Shown piece by piece: positions 18,800-30,064 of a DNA stretch of 64,000 nt. The translations under genes were made by a program, and so were the position numbers. Where the stretch lies: the NCBI RefSeq assembly GCF_031583065.1, contig NZ_CP134053.1:1798001-1862000 (forward strand). The letters run 5' to 3'. The notes below the pieces were generated by a model. The model was given only the letters and a program-made list of their open reading frames with translations, was not told the DNA's origin and made no database searches. The DNA is from Streptomyces sp. CGMCC 4.7035 (GTDB taxonomy: Bacteria > Actinomycetota > Actinomycetes > Streptomycetales > Streptomycetaceae). Numbering within the stretch: the first letter of the stretch is position 1; each line of letters begins with the position of its first letter.

Positions 18800-21700
18800 G
18801 CTCCCCGGGAGCCGTGCTGGCCCGCCGTCCGGTGCCCGACGGCCGGACGCGCCTGGTTCCGCAACTCGCTCTGGCCCTGGTGTGCGCGGGATACGCCGTC
18901 GGTTCCGCGCTCGGCTGGGGCGCCGCGAGTGTCGCGCTCTTCATGGGCGACTTCGGGCTGAGCGCCGCCGCGGGCACCGCGTCGGTCTCCTGCCTCCTCT
19001 ACGCCCGCAGTGGCCGCAGCCGTTTTCGATCCGCCTGGCTGCTGTTCGCGCTCTCCTCCGCCATGGCGGCCCTGGGTAACGGCGTCTGGGGTTGGTACGA
19101 GGTCGTCCTCGACCGCCCCGTCCCCTCGCCCAGCTGTGCCGACTTGTTCTTCCTCTGCTTCGCTCCACCGGCCATCGTAGGACTGCTCGTGCTCGCCAAA
19201 AGGCCCGTCACCAAGGCGGGTTGGGTGTGCCTCGCGCTCGACGCGTGGCTGATCGGCGGCTCGCTGCTCACGTTGTCGTGGAGCCTCGCGCTCGCCCAGG
19301 CGGCCAAGTTCGACGGGCCGAGCGTCGCGCACACGGCGCTCTCGCTCGCCTACCCGCTGCTGGACATCGCCCTGATCAGCATGGTGCTCGCCCTGCACTT
19401 CCGGCGCTCGGCGGTGAACCGCTCCGCGGTCAACACCGCCATCGGCGCGCTCGCCCTGACCGTGATGTGCGACGCCCTGTTCACCTCGCCGCTGCTGCAC
19501 AGCAGCTACCGCTCGGGCCAGCTCCTTGACGCGGGCTGGTTCTCCGGCTCACTGCTCCTCGCGTACGCCCCCTGGGTCGGCGTCCGGCACGGGCAGCCGC
19601 GCGACGAGGGGCACGCGCGCGTGGTGTACGAACACCTACCGGGACAGCGGCAGGCGGGGCCACGGAGAACGGGCCTCCAGGGAGGGCACCCGCACGCGCT
19701 CGCCCCCGACCTGGGCGACGGGATCCCGCAGGAGCAGGTCCACGCCCGGCACCCGGCGGGAGTCCCGCAGGGGCAGGGCCACGACCGCTACCCGGTCACC
19801 CGCCCGATCGCCGGATCGCTGGCCGCGCTCACGCCCTACCTGGCCGCCGCCGTCTGCACGCTGGGGATCCTCTACAACATCCTCAACGGCCACAGCGTCG
19901 ACCGCGTGGTGCTGATCACCGCGGGCGCCGTCGTGCTCGCGCTGGTCGTGCGCCAGGGCATCATGCTCCTCGACAACATCACCCTCACCCAGGAACTCGC
20001 GCAGAAGGAGAACCACTTCCGCTCCCTGGTGCAGGGCTCCAGCGACGTCATCATGATCGCCGCGCCCAGCGGCATCCTCAGATACGTCTCCCCGGCCGCC
20101 GCCGGCGTCTACGGACGGCCCGCCGAGGAACTCGTCGGAACCGAGCTCGCCGCGCTCATCCACCCGGAGGACCTGGGCTGCGTGGTGCACGAAGTGCGCC
20201 GCTTCCTCGCCGCCAGCCACACTGCGGAACCCACCACCCGCATCGAGTGCCGCTTCAGGTCGGGCGGCGGCGGCTGGCTCAACGTCGAGTCCACCGTCAA
20301 CCGCCACGACGGCGGCCTCATCTTCAACAGCCGGGACGTGACCGAAAGAGTGCGCCTACAGGCGCAGCTCCAGCACAACGCCGAGCACGACCCGCTCACC
20401 GACCTGCCCAACCGCGCCCTGTTCACCAAGCGCGTCCAGCAGGCCCTGCCCGGCCGCCGCTCCTCCGACCGCGGCACCGCCGTCCTGTTCATCGACCTCG
20501 ACGGCTTCAAGGCCGTCAACGACACGATCGGCCACCAGGCCGGGGACGAGCTGCTCGTCCAGGCCGCCCGCAGACTCCAGGACGCCGTCCGGCAGGGCGA
20601 CACCGCCGCACGTCTGGGCGGCGACGAGTTCGCGGCCCTGATCGTCGGCGACGGCACCCGGGACCGCGCCGCGCGCGAACGCCACATCGTCGAACTCGCC
20701 GACCGGCTCAGGGTCACTCTCTCGCAGCCGTACGACATCGACGGCAACGACGTCCGGGTGGCCGCGTCCATCGGAGTGGCCTTCTCCGAGCCGGGCCTGG
20801 GCGCGGGCGAGCTGCTGCGCAACGCCGACCTCGCGATGTACCGCGCCAAGGCCGCCGGCAAGGGGCGCGTCGAGCTGTACGCGCCCCAGATGCAGCAGGA
20901 CGTCGTACGGAAGGCCGAGCTGGCCACCCGGTTGCGGGCCGCGCTGCACGACGGCGAGTTCACCCTGCTGCACCAACCCGTGGTGTCGCTGGACGATGGC
21001 CGGATCGCGTCGGTCAGCGCCCAGGCACGCTGGCGCTCCTCCCAAGGCGTGCTCTTCACCCCTGCGGAGTTCCTGCGCGTCTCCGAGGACAGTGACAAGA
21101 CCGCCGAACTGGACCGCTGGATGCTGGAGGAAGCCGTCGAGCAGGCCGCCGAGCGCGCCGCCACCGGGCTCGGCGTGCCGGTGGTCGTCCGGATGAGCGC
21201 CCGGCGCCTCCTCGACCGCTCCCTGCCCCTCGGCTCCGTGGAGGCACTGCTCACCCGGCACGGCCTGGCCTCGGGCGCCCTGATGATCGAGCTGTCCGAC
21301 ACCGACCCGCGGGCGTCCCTGGACGAGCTGGAACGCAGACTCGGCGCCCTGCGCCGGATCGGCGTCCGCATCGCGCTCGACGGGCTCGGCAGCGGCTACG
21401 CGGCCATCCCGGCACTGCGTCGGCTCCCCATCGACGTGGTGAAGCTCGACCGGACCCTGGTCGAGGGCGTCGTCGAGTCCGCGCGGCTGCACAAGATCAC
21501 CAGCGGGCTGCTGCGCATCGCCACCGACCTGGGCCTGCAGTCGGTCGCCGACGGCGTGGACCTGCCCGAGCAGGTCGTCGCCCTGCGCGCGATGGGCTGC
21601 ACCCATGGGCAGGGCGCGGCGTTCTCCGGGCCGCTGGACGAGTACCGCCTGCGTCGGGCACTCACTTCCGGCCACTACCCCGTGCCGCACGGCCCGGTGG

Positions 21701-21813
21701 AGCCGGCGTTCGCCGTCGGGGGTGCGGGGGTGTACACAGGCGGTGTGCCTGCCGTCTTCGGCGGCGGAACGGCTCTACGCTCACATAATGAGACTCCCGT
21801 CCCACCCACTTGA
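18796..21813 (+). CDS. membrane PAS-GGDEF-degenerate EAL protein (CdgF-like)
   Basis: A 1005-residue protein: a large N-terminal block of membrane helices (about 20-270 and 335-390) interrupted by a hydrophilic His/Gln/Pro-rich insert (about 283-335), a PAS domain (about 407-515), a GGDEF domain (GGDEF at 608-612) with an intact inhibitory site RQGD five residues before, and an EAL-type domain. The EAL signature is replaced by Ser-Ala-Gln (741-743), DDFGTG by DGLGSG and the NVS motif by RMS, so phosphodiesterase activity is not expected; diguanylate cyclase activity is. The place just before ilvB matches a Streptomyces c-di-GMP gene I recall as cdgF. The GTG at 18796 has GGGAGG 5 nt upstream; a GTG at 18778 lacks one. 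Confidence 0.88.
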   Translation: MSSPGAVLARRPVPDGRTRLVPQLALALVCAGYAVGSALGWGAASVALFMGDFGLSAAAGTASVSCLLYARSGRSRFRSAWLLFALSSAMAALGNGVWGWYEVVLDRPVPSPSCADLFFLCFAPPAIVGLLVLAKRPVTKAGWVCLALDAWLIGGSLLTLSWSLALAQAAKFDGPSVAHTALSLAYPLLDIALISMVLALHFRRSAVNRSAVNTAIGALALTVMCDALFTSPLLHSSYRSGQLLDAGWFSGSLLLAYAPWVGVRHGQPRDEGHARVVYEHLPGQRQAGPRRTGLQGGHPHALAPDLGDGIPQEQVHARHPAGVPQGQGHDRYPVTRPIAGSLAALTPYLAAAVCTLGILYNILNGHSVDRVVLITAGAVVLALVVRQGIMLLDNITLTQELAQKENHFRSLVQGSSDVIMIAAPSGILRYVSPAAAGVYGRPAEELVGTELAALIHPEDLGCVVHEVRRFLAASHTAEPTTRIECRFRSGGGGWLNVESTVNRHDGGLIFNSRDVTERVRLQAQLQHNAEHDPLTDLPNRALFTKRVQQALPGRRSSDRGTAVLFIDLDGFKAVNDTIGHQAGDELLVQAARRLQDAVRQGDTAARLGGDEFAALIVGDGTRDRAARERHIVELADRLRVTLSQPYDIDGNDVRVAASIGVAFSEPGLGAGELLRNADLAMYRAKAAGKGRVELYAPQMQQDVVRKAELATRLRAALHDGEFTLLHQPVVSLDDGRIASVSAQARWRSSQGVLFTPAEFLRVSEDSDKTAELDRWMLEEAVEQAAERAATGLGVPVVVRMSARRLLDRSLPLGSVEALLTRHGLASGALMIELSDTDPRASLDELERRLGALRRIGVRIALDGLGSGYAAIPALRRLPIDVVKLDRTLVEGVVESARLHKITSGLLRIATDLGLQSVADGVDLPEQVVALRAMGCTHGQGAAFSGPLDEYRLRRALTSGHYPVPHGPVEPAFAVGGAGVYTGGVPAVFGGGTALRSHNETPVPPT

Positions 21814-21839
21814 CAGTGACAGCGTGCCGGGGGGAGGGT
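21810..21839 (+). promoter_or_regulatory. ilvB leader promoter (TTGACA - 18 bp - GAGGGT)
   Basis: A perfect -35 TTGACA at 21810-21815 overlaps the stop of the preceding gene; GAGGGT at 21834-21839 is a fair -10 with 18-bp spacing. The leader-peptide ATG at 21847 is 7 nt further, so the transcript may start at that ATG. Confidence 0.6.
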
Positions 21840-21846
21840 CAGTGCC

Positions 21847-21888
21847 ATGCGCACCCGAATTCTCGTACTTGGACAGCGCGTCGGCTGA
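21847..21888 (+). CDS. ilvB leader peptide ([13 protein letters not shown])
   Basis: A 13-residue ORF with the run Ile-Leu-Val-Leu followed by Val near the end, i.e. the codons for the end products of the ilvBNC pathway. It is followed by a pause-type hairpin (21891-21925) and a T-tract terminator (21945-21978) ahead of ilvB. This is the layout of a transcription attenuator: stalling at scarce branched-chain aminoacyl-tRNA would prevent the terminator. Too short for normal gene finders. The sequence is clear; the mechanism is inferred from the arrangement. Confidence 0.85.
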   Translation: MRTRILVLGQRVG

Positions 21889-21890
21889 AG

Positions 21891-21925
21891 CTGGGAATGA
21901 CCGGAAGGAAGACCGGAATCCCCAG
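21891..21925 (+). promoter_or_regulatory. leader hairpin of the ilvB attenuator
   Basis: CTGGG (21891-21895) pairs with CCCAG (21921-21925) and CCGG (21901-21904) with CCGG (21913-21916). It lies directly after the leader-peptide stop, where a pause or antiterminator element is expected. A competing pairing with the terminator arm was not resolved by eye. Confidence 0.5.
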
Positions 21926-21944
21926 CGACCCTCACCGGCGCGCT

Positions 21945-21978
21945 CCCCTCGCTTGCCTGACGGCACGAGGGGTTTTTT
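21945..21978 (+). terminator. attenuator terminator upstream of ilvB
   Basis: CCCCTCG pairs with CGAGGGG, the stem is extended by TGCC/GGCA after a 2-nt bulge, the loop is TGAC, and TTTTTT follows immediately. Intrinsic terminators with a clean T tract are uncommon in this genome, which supports an attenuation role. It lies 91 nt before the ilvB start. Confidence 0.85.
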
Positions 21979-22069
21979 GTTGCACGGGCACGAGTCGCAC
22001 TCCGCCCGAGCACCAGTCGAACCCCGTACAAACCTCGCACAAACCCTCAGCATCGAGAAGAGATTGCCG

Positions 22070-23920
22070 ATGACCGAGCAGGCCTCCGGGGCCCACCATC
22101 CGCAGCCGCGGCCCCGTTCCTCTGGACAGCCGTCCGCGCCCGAGCACGTCACGGGAGCGCAGTCCCTCATCCGCTCTCTCGAGGAGGTCGGCGCCGAGAC
22201 GGTATTCGGCATTCCCGGCGGTGCGATCCTTCCGGCGTACGACCCGCTGATGGACTCGACCAGGGTGCGTCATGTGCTGGTGCGGCACGAGCAGGGCGCG
22301 GGTCACGCGGCCACCGGTTACGCGCAGGCCACCGGCAAGGTCGGCGTCTGCATGGCCACCTCGGGACCCGGCGCCACCAACCTGGTCACCCCGATCGCCG
22401 ACGCCCACATGGACTCGGTGCCGCTGGTCGCGATCACCGGGCAGGTCGCCTCCAAGGCGATCGGCACCGACGCCTTCCAGGAGGCGGACATCGTCGGCAT
22501 CACCATGCCGATCACCAAGCACAACTTCCTGGTGACCAAGGCCGAGGACATCCCGCGCACGATCGCGGAGGCCTTCCACATCGCCTCCACCGGCCGCCCG
22601 GGACCGGTCCTCGTCGACATCGCCAAGGACGCCCTCCAGGCGCAGACCGTCTTCAGCTGGCCGCCCGTCACGGACCTGCCCGGCTACCGTCCGGTGACCA
22701 AGCCGCACGCCAAGCAGATCCGCGAGGCCGCCAAGCTGATCACCGCGGCCAAGCGGCCGATCCTGTACGTCGGCGGCGGTGTCCTCAAGGCCGACGCCAC
22801 CGCGGAACTGAAGGTCCTCGCCGAGCTGACCGGTGCGCCCGTCACCACCACGCTGATGGCGCTCGGCGCGTTCCCCGACAGCCACCCGCAGCACCTGGGC
22901 ATGCCCGGCATGCACGGCTCGGTGGCCGCCGTCACCGGTCTGCAGAAGGCCGACCTGATCGTCGCCCTCGGCGCCCGCTTCGACGACCGCGTCACCGGCA
23001 AGCTGGACAGCTTCGCCCCGTTCGCCAAGATCGTCCACGCCGACATCGACCCGGCCGAGATCGGCAAGAACCGCGCCGCCGACGTGCCGATCGTCGGGGA
23101 TGCCCGCGAGGTCATCGCCGACCTGATCCAGGCCGTGCAGAAGGAGCACAGCGAGGGCCACAAGGGCGACTACACCGCCTGGTGGAACGACCTGAACCGC
23201 TGGCGCGAGACGTACCCGCTCGGCTACGACCTGCCCGAGGACGGCACGCTCTCCCCGCAGCAGGTCATCGAGCGCATCGGGCGGCTCGCACCCGAGGGCA
23301 CGATCTTCACGGCGGGCGTCGGCCAGCACCAGATGTGGTCCGCGCACTTCATCCAGTACGAGAAGCCCAGGACCTGGCTGAACTCCGGCGGCGCCGGAAC
23401 CATGGGCTACGCGGTCCCGGCCGCGATGGGCGCGAAGGCCGGAGCCCCGGACCGTACGGTCTGGGCGGTCGACGGCGACGGCTGCTTCCAGATGACCAAC
23501 CAGGAACTGACCACCTGCGCCCTGAACAACATCCCGATCAAGGTCGCCATCATCAACAACGGCGCCCTCGGGATGGTCCGCCAGTGGCAGACTCTGTTCT
23601 ACAACCAGCGGTACTCCAACACCGTGCTGCACAGCGGCCCCGAGGCGGACGGCAGGCAGCCCAGCGCCGGCACCCGCGTCCCCGACTTCGTGAAGCTGTC
23701 GGAGGCCATGGGCTGCTACGCGATCCGCTGCGAGTCCCCGGACGACCTCGACAAGGTCATCGAAGAGGCGAACTCCATCAACGACCGCCCGGTCGTCATC
23801 GACTTCATCGTCCACGAGGACGCGATGGTGTGGCCGATGGTCGCCGCCGGCACCTCCAACGACGAGATCATGGCCGCCCGGGACGTCCGCCCCGACTTCG
23901 GCGACAACGAAGACGACTGA
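22070..23920 (+). CDS. ilvB: acetolactate synthase large (catalytic) subunit
   Basis: A 616-residue ThDP enzyme forming 2-acetolactate or 2-aceto-2-hydroxybutyrate, the first common step of valine, leucine and isoleucine synthesis. The ThDP activation Glu lies in [15 protein letters not shown], the FAD/beta domain is central, and the ThDP-Mg motif is [19 protein letters not shown]. The first 35 residues are a variable Pro/Gln-rich tail common in actinobacterial IlvB. The ATG at 22070 follows GAGAAGAGAT; the frame is open far upstream through the leader but that region is regulatory. ilvN begins 18 nt after the stop. Confidence 0.97.
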   Translation: MTEQASGAHHPQPRPRSSGQPSAPEHVTGAQSLIRSLEEVGAETVFGIPGGAILPAYDPLMDSTRVRHVLVRHEQGAGHAATGYAQATGKVGVCMATSGPGATNLVTPIADAHMDSVPLVAITGQVASKAIGTDAFQEADIVGITMPITKHNFLVTKAEDIPRTIAEAFHIASTGRPGPVLVDIAKDALQAQTVFSWPPVTDLPGYRPVTKPHAKQIREAAKLITAAKRPILYVGGGVLKADATAELKVLAELTGAPVTTTLMALGAFPDSHPQHLGMPGMHGSVAAVTGLQKADLIVALGARFDDRVTGKLDSFAPFAKIVHADIDPAEIGKNRAADVPIVGDAREVIADLIQAVQKEHSEGHKGDYTAWWNDLNRWRETYPLGYDLPEDGTLSPQQVIERIGRLAPEGTIFTAGVGQHQMWSAHFIQYEKPRTWLNSGGAGTMGYAVPAAMGAKAGAPDRTVWAVDGDGCFQMTNQELTTCALNNIPIKVAIINNGALGMVRQWQTLFYNQRYSNTVLHSGPEADGRQPSAGTRVPDFVKLSEAMGCYAIRCESPDDLDKVIEEANSINDRPVVIDFIVHEDAMVWPMVAAGTSNDEIMAARDVRPDFGDNEDD

Positions 23921-23938
23921 GAGAGCTGAGTGAGAACC

Positions 23939-25604
<1,666 letters not shown>

Positions 25605-25615
25605 GTCTCCTGGCC

Positions 25616-25646
25616 AAGGGGTCGGAGCGGCACGCTCCGGCCCCTT
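25616..25646 (+). terminator. terminator after ilvC
   Basis: AAGGGGTCGGAGCG pairs with CGCTCCGGCCCCTT around a GCA loop, with one G-T pair, 11 nt after the ilvC stop. Confidence 0.85.
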
Positions 25647-25871
25647 CGGCAAACCGTGGGTAACGCCCGGAACGAGGCGTTGTCCAACCCGTCCAGCCAC
25701 GGACGGGTGATCCTTCCGCAGCGGCGTAAACCGATACGTGCGACGCCACTACACTGCTGCACAACAATCGCGTTCAGGCCCACAGCGTCGTGCGTCTTCC
25801 ACGCGGCAAGCATCCCTCCACCGCCTGCGGCCGTCGGGACGGCCGTCCGCATTGGACTTGTGAGGACTCAC

Positions 25872-27461
25872 GTGAGCTCGAAACCCGTCGTACTCATCGC
25901 TGAAGAGCTGTCGCCCGCGACCGTCGACGCCCTCGGCCCCGACTTCGAGATCCGCCACTGCAACGGCGCGGACCGCGCCGAGCTGCTGCCTGCGATCGCC
26001 GACGTCGACGCCATCCTGATCCGCTCCGCGACGAAGGTCGACGCCGAGGCCGTCGCCGCCGCGAACAAGCTGAAGGTCGTCGCGCGAGCCGGCGTCGGCC
26101 TGGACAACGTCGACGTCTCCGCCGCCACCAAGGCCGGCGTGATGGTCGTCAACGCCCCGACCTCGAACATCGTGACCGCCGCCGAGCTGGCCTGCGGTCT
26201 GCTCCTCGCCACCGCCCGCAACATCCCGCAGGCCAATTCCGCGCTGAAGAACGGCGAGTGGAAGCGCTCCAAGTACACCGGCGTCGAGCTGGCCGAGAAG
26301 ACCCTCGGTGTGGTCGGCCTCGGCCGCATCGGCGCGCTGGTCGCGCAGCGCATGTCCGCCTTCGGCATGAAGGTCGTCGCGTACGACCCGTACGTCCAGC
26401 CCGCACGGGCGGCGCAGATGGGCGTCAAGGTGCTGTCGCTGGACGAGCTGCTGGAGGTCTCCGACTTCATCACCGTCCACCTGCCGAAGACCCCGGAGAC
26501 GGTCGGTCTGATCGGCAACGAGGCGCTGCACAAGGTCAAGCCGTCGGTCCGCATCGTCAACGCCGCGCGCGGCGGCATCGTCGACGAGGCAGCGCTGTAC
26601 TCGGCGCTCAAGGAAGGCCGGGTCGCGGGCGCGGGCCTCGACGTGTACGCGAAGGAGCCGTGCACGGACTCGCCGCTGTTCGAGCTGGACCAGGTCGTCT
26701 GCACCCCGCACCTCGGTGCGTCGACGGACGAGGCCCAGGAGAAGGCCGGCATCGCGGTCGCCAAGTCGGTGCGCCTCGCGCTCGCCGGTGAGCTGGTGCC
26801 GGACGCGGTGAACGTCCAGGGCGGTGTCATCGCCGAGGACGTCAAGCCGGGCCTGCCGCTCGCCGAGAAGCTCGGCCGTATCTTCACCGCGCTCGCGGGC
26901 GAGGTCGCGGTCCGGCTCGACGTCGAGGTCTACGGCGAGATCACCCAGCACGATGTGAAGGTGCTCGAACTGTCCGCGCTCAAGGGCGTGTTCGAGGATG
27001 TCGTGGACGAGACGGTCTCGTACGTCAACGCTCCGCTCTTCGCCCAGGAGCGCGGTGTCGAGGTGCGGCTCACCACCAGCTCGGAGGCCACGGACCACCG
27101 CAACGTCGTCACCGTGCGCGGCACGCTCTCGGGCGGCGAGGAGGTGTCGGTCTCCGGCACGCTGGCCGGCCCGAAGCACCACCAGAAGATCGTGGCTGTC
27201 GGCGACTACGACGTGGACCTGGCCCTGGCCGACCACATGGTCGTGCTGCGCTACACCGACCGTCCCGGCGTGGTCGGCACCGTCGGCCGCATCCTCGGTG
27301 AGGCCGGCATCAACATCGCGGGCATGCAGGTGGCCCGTGACATCGCCGGCGGCGAGGCCCTCGCGGTCCTCACGGTCGACGACACGGTACCCTCCGGGGT
27401 TCTGGTCGAGGTCGAGGCGGAGATCGGGGCGACGTCGGCTCGTTCCGTGAACCTGGTCTGA
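25872..27461 (+). CDS. serA: D-3-phosphoglycerate dehydrogenase
   Basis: A 529-residue long-form SerA, first enzyme of serine synthesis. Order: substrate and NAD domains (GVVGLGRIGALVAQRM; catalytic Arg in NAARGGIVDEAAL, Glu in DVYAKEP, His in TPHLGAST), the intervening ASB domain (about 320-450) and a C-terminal ACT domain (LRYTDRPGVVGTVGRILGEA) that binds serine in this type. The GTG at 25872 has TGAGGACT before it and starts SSKPVVLIAEEL; the frame is open further up but not conserved-looking. A TACACT -10-like box at 25750-25755 would give a leader of about 110 nt. Confidence 0.97.
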   Translation: MSSKPVVLIAEELSPATVDALGPDFEIRHCNGADRAELLPAIADVDAILIRSATKVDAEAVAAANKLKVVARAGVGLDNVDVSAATKAGVMVVNAPTSNIVTAAELACGLLLATARNIPQANSALKNGEWKRSKYTGVELAEKTLGVVGLGRIGALVAQRMSAFGMKVVAYDPYVQPARAAQMGVKVLSLDELLEVSDFITVHLPKTPETVGLIGNEALHKVKPSVRIVNAARGGIVDEAALYSALKEGRVAGAGLDVYAKEPCTDSPLFELDQVVCTPHLGASTDEAQEKAGIAVAKSVRLALAGELVPDAVNVQGGVIAEDVKPGLPLAEKLGRIFTALAGEVAVRLDVEVYGEITQHDVKVLELSALKGVFEDVVDETVSYVNAPLFAQERGVEVRLTTSSEATDHRNVVTVRGTLSGGEEVSVSGTLAGPKHHQKIVAVGDYDVDLALADHMVVLRYTDRPGVVGTVGRILGEAGINIAGMQVARDIAGGEALAVLTVDDTVPSGVLVEVEAEIGATSARSVNLV

Positions 27462-27524
27462 GGTTGCCGTCCCTGGGGGCTGCCGCCCCCAGACCCCCGC
27501 TTCGGCCTTGACGGCCTGGTCCTC

Positions 27525-27566
27525 AAACGCCGGACGGGCTGAGAAAACTCAGCCCGTCCGGCGTTT
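27525..27566. terminator. bidirectional terminator within a dispersed Streptomyces repeat
   Basis: A perfect 19-bp stem (AAACGCCGGACGGGCTGAG) with an AAAA loop; both ends carry A/T runs so it can end serA (+) and the MFS gene (-). The segment from about 27472 (CTGGGGGCTGCCGCCCCCAG and following) plus this stem is a sequence I recognise as repeated at many Streptomyces intergenic sites. Confidence 0.85.
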
Positions 27567-27580
27567 CGCTGTGCTGGGAA

Positions 27581-29128
27581 TCAGGCAGCGACCTCCTCCG
27601 CCTCCTGCTCGCGTACGTGGATCCGGCGCAGTGTCGCCGCCGCCGCGATCGCGGCCCCTGCCAGCAGCACCGCCCCCGCGATCGCCGCTCCCCGCATCCC
27701 GCTGGTGAACGCCTCTCGCGCCGCCGTCGCCAAGGCGTCTCCCGCGCGTCCCGGGAGCTGACCGGCGACGGCCAGCGCACCGCCCAGCGTCTCGTGGGCC
27801 ACGGCCGGGGCCGAGGACGGAATCTCGTGGCGGTAGATCGCCGTACCGATGGAGCCGAGGACCGCCATGCCGAGGGCCCCGCCGAACTCCGCGCCCGTCT
27901 CCAGGAGCGAGGACGCCGCGCCCGCCCGCTCGGCCGGGGCCGCCCCCATGGCCAGGTCCGTCATCTGCGAGATGACCATGACGATTCCGGAGGCGAGGAC
28001 GCCGCACGCGGCCAGCACCAGCCAGAGGGAGTCCGTGCCGGCCAGGGCCAGCATTCCGTATCCGGCCGCGGCGATCACGAAGCCCGCGGTGACGACGTAG
28101 GCGCGGTTGACGCCCTTCTGGACCAGCTGCGTGGCGATCGGGGCAGCCGCGCCGATCGGCACCGAAGGGAGCAGCGCCCACAGAGCCGCCTCCAGCGCGC
28201 TCTTGTCGAGCACCGACTGAAGGTACTGCGTGGTGAAGAAGGCCGACCCCAGCATGGCGAACGAGGAGACGAGGTTCAGGACGACGGCGGGGGCGAAGCC
28301 ACGGCCGCGGAACAGGGCCGGAGAGATCATCGGGGAGGTCGCAGTGCGCTGGCGGTGGACGAAGAGGGCGGCGAAGAGCAGGCCGACGGTGATCGAGACG
28401 ACGTACTGGACGTTCCAGCCCTCCGACGGGATCTCCTTCAGGCCGTAGATCACGGGGAGCACCGCCGCCATCGACAGCGGCACGCTCAGCCAGTCGAAGC
28501 GGCCGGGCTCGGGGTCCTTGGACTCGGGGAGCAGGATCGGGCCGAGGACCAGCAGCAGCGCCATCGCGGGCAGGTTGACCAGGAAGACCGAGCCCCACCA
28601 GAAGTACTGGACCAGCACGCCGCTCATCACCGAGCCGAGCGCGATGCCGCCCGTCATCACGCCGGACCACATGCCGATGGCCTTCGCGCGCTGGGCGGGG
28701 TCGGTGAACATGGTGCGGATCAGCGCCATCGTCGAGGGCATCAGGGTCGCGCCGCCGATGCCGAGGACCGCGCGGGCCGCGATCAGGGTCTCGGCGCTGT
28801 TGGCGTAGGCCGCGACCAGCGAGGCGGCGCCGAAGGCGGCCGCGCCGACCAGCAGCAGCTTCCGGCGGCCTATGCGGTCGCCGAGCGAGCCCATCGTCAT
28901 CAGCAGGCCGGCCAGTACGAACGCGTAGATGTCGAAGATCCACAGCTGCTGGGTGCCGCTCGGCCTCAGGTCCGCGCTGATCGCCGGGATCGCGAAGTAC
29001 AGGACCGAGACGTCCATGGAGACCAGCAGCAGCGGAAGCATCAGCACGCCGAGCGCGGTCCATTCACGTCGGCCGGCGCGGGCGCCGTCGGCGCCCGGGG
29101 TGGTGGTCGTGCTCGTCGGGTTCGTCAT
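27581..29128 (-). CDS. MFS drug exporter, DHA2 (14-helix) type
   Basis: A 515-residue major-facilitator protein with about 14 hydrophobic helices. Motif A is GSLGDRIGRRKLLLVG; the motif C-like ALGSVMSGVLVQYFWW and the first-helix SMDVSVLYFAIPAI place it in the SmvA/QacA-like drug:H+ antiporters. It is divergent from a TetR gene with 97 bp between starts, the usual arrangement for an exporter controlled by its neighbour. TACAGT 7 nt before the ATG and no ribosome site suggest a leaderless message. Substrates unknown. Confidence 0.93.
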   Translation of the reverse strand: MTNPTSTTTTPGADGARAGRREWTALGVLMLPLLLVSMDVSVLYFAIPAISADLRPSGTQQLWIFDIYAFVLAGLLMTMGSLGDRIGRRKLLLVGAAAFGAASLVAAYANSAETLIAARAVLGIGGATLMPSTMALIRTMFTDPAQRAKAIGMWSGVMTGGIALGSVMSGVLVQYFWWGSVFLVNLPAMALLLVLGPILLPESKDPEPGRFDWLSVPLSMAAVLPVIYGLKEIPSEGWNVQYVVSITVGLLFAALFVHRQRTATSPMISPALFRGRGFAPAVVLNLVSSFAMLGSAFFTTQYLQSVLDKSALEAALWALLPSVPIGAAAPIATQLVQKGVNRAYVVTAGFVIAAAGYGMLALAGTDSLWLVLAACGVLASGIVMVISQMTDLAMGAAPAERAGAASSLLETGAEFGGALGMAVLGSIGTAIYRHEIPSSAPAVAHETLGGALAVAGQLPGRAGDALATAAREAFTSGMRGAAIAGAVLLAGAAIAAAATLRRIHVREQEAEEVAA

Positions 29129-29135
29129 GACAGCG

Positions 29136-29141
29136 ACTGTA
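29136..29141 (-). promoter_or_regulatory. -10 box TACAGT of the MFS gene (leaderless)
   Basis: On the minus strand TACAGT is followed by 7 nt and the ATG at 29128. It overlaps the first operator half-site, so a bound TetR protein would block it. Confidence 0.5.
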
Positions 29142-29202
29142 CGAGCGTCTTAAACGTTTGTCTAGAACGCTTGTATAAGTCATCTGTATAGGACGGTTGT
29201 AT
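29139..29202. promoter_or_regulatory. three-copy operator for the TetR/MFS pair
   Basis: TAGAACGCTTGTAT (29163-29176) and TAGGACGGTTGTAT (29189-29202) are direct repeats; GTACGAGCGTCTTA (29139-29152) is the same motif inverted. The inverted pair forms a dyad over the MFS promoter, and the third copy covers the -35 zone of the TetR gene. Inferred to bind the adjacent TetR protein. Confidence 0.65.
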
Positions 29203-29212
29203 GGATGCGGAG

Positions 29213-29218
29213 TAGGGT
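29213..29218 (+). promoter_or_regulatory. -10 box TAGGGT of the TetR gene (leaderless)
   Basis: TAGGGT matches TAGRRT and ends 7 nt before the ATG at 29226, which has no Shine-Dalgarno. Confidence 0.6.
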
Positions 29219-29225
29219 GGTCGGC

Positions 29226-29816
29226 ATGGGACACCGTGAGGATCTGCTCGAAGGCGCCAAGCGCTGCCTGCTGGAGAAGGGGTTCGTGCGCACCACGGCC
29301 CGCGACATCGTCAAGGAGTCGGGGACCAACCTGGCGTCGATCGGCTACCACTACGGGTCGAAGGACGCGTTGCTGGTGCAGGCGTACGTCTCGCTGGTCG
29401 AATCGACGGGGCACCGTTTCGAGGCCGGCGGAGAAGGTCTCAAGGCGTTGTCGGCGCCGGCCGGGTCGCTGGAGCGCTTCCAGGAGGTGTGGACCTACGT
29501 CATCCGTGCCCTGCCCGAGTCACGGGCCATCTTTCTGCTGAGCTTCGAGCTGATCCTCCAGGGCGACCGGCTGCCGGAGGTGCACCGGATGCTCGTCGAG
29601 GCGCAGAAACAGTCGTTCTCGGGACTCGTGCCCCTGTTCAGCGGCATCCCGGAGGAGGAGCTCGACAAGGAGACCATCGACAGCGAGGGACGCTTCTACA
29701 ACACCCTGCTGCAAGGGCTCATGGTCCAGTGGCTCTTCGACCCCGACTCGGCGACCGACGCGGACCAGCTGACCGAGGGCCTGCGCCGGGTGATCGCGGC
29801 CGCCGCGAAAGGCTGA
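29226..29816 (+). CDS. TetR-family transcriptional regulator
   Basis: A 196-residue repressor. The N-terminal helix-turn-helix is VRTTARDIVKESGTNLASIG followed by YHYGSKDALL, the TetR signature; the C-terminal ligand domain is not close to a named subgroup. The ATG at 29226 (MGHREDLLEGAKR) is chosen over an in-frame start at 29205 because a -10 box lies 7 nt upstream of it. Being divergent from the MFS exporter with shared repeats between them, it most likely represses that exporter and itself. Confidence 0.92.
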   Translation: MGHREDLLEGAKRCLLEKGFVRTTARDIVKESGTNLASIGYHYGSKDALLVQAYVSLVESTGHRFEAGGEGLKALSAPAGSLERFQEVWTYVIRALPESRAIFLLSFELILQGDRLPEVHRMLVEAQKQSFSGLVPLFSGIPEEELDKETIDSEGRFYNTLLQGLMVQWLFDPDSATDADQLTEGLRRVIAAAAKG

Positions 29817-30064
29817 GGCGCCGAGACCCTACTGGTCTGTGCTCGCCCGCCGGTCCCGCAGCGCCGGTGCGGCCGACTCCCTCGCCCCGCCCGGCAACGG
29901 TGTCAGCCCTCGCACCCCGATGCCGTGCTCGCATGGGGCGCGTTCGGCGCGCATGGGGCTCCAGTCGATGTGCGGGCGTGGCGCCGCATTCCAGGGATAT
30001 GGCGCCACGCACAAGGGGGTTGGCAAGGGGATCACTCGGGCAGGGGTGGCGGGCCCGCGTTCCG

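Noticed and set aside
29817..30064. Possible gene in the convergent gap between TetR and the PucR-type gene
   Set aside because: Several short frames are open but none has a ribosome site or family motif.
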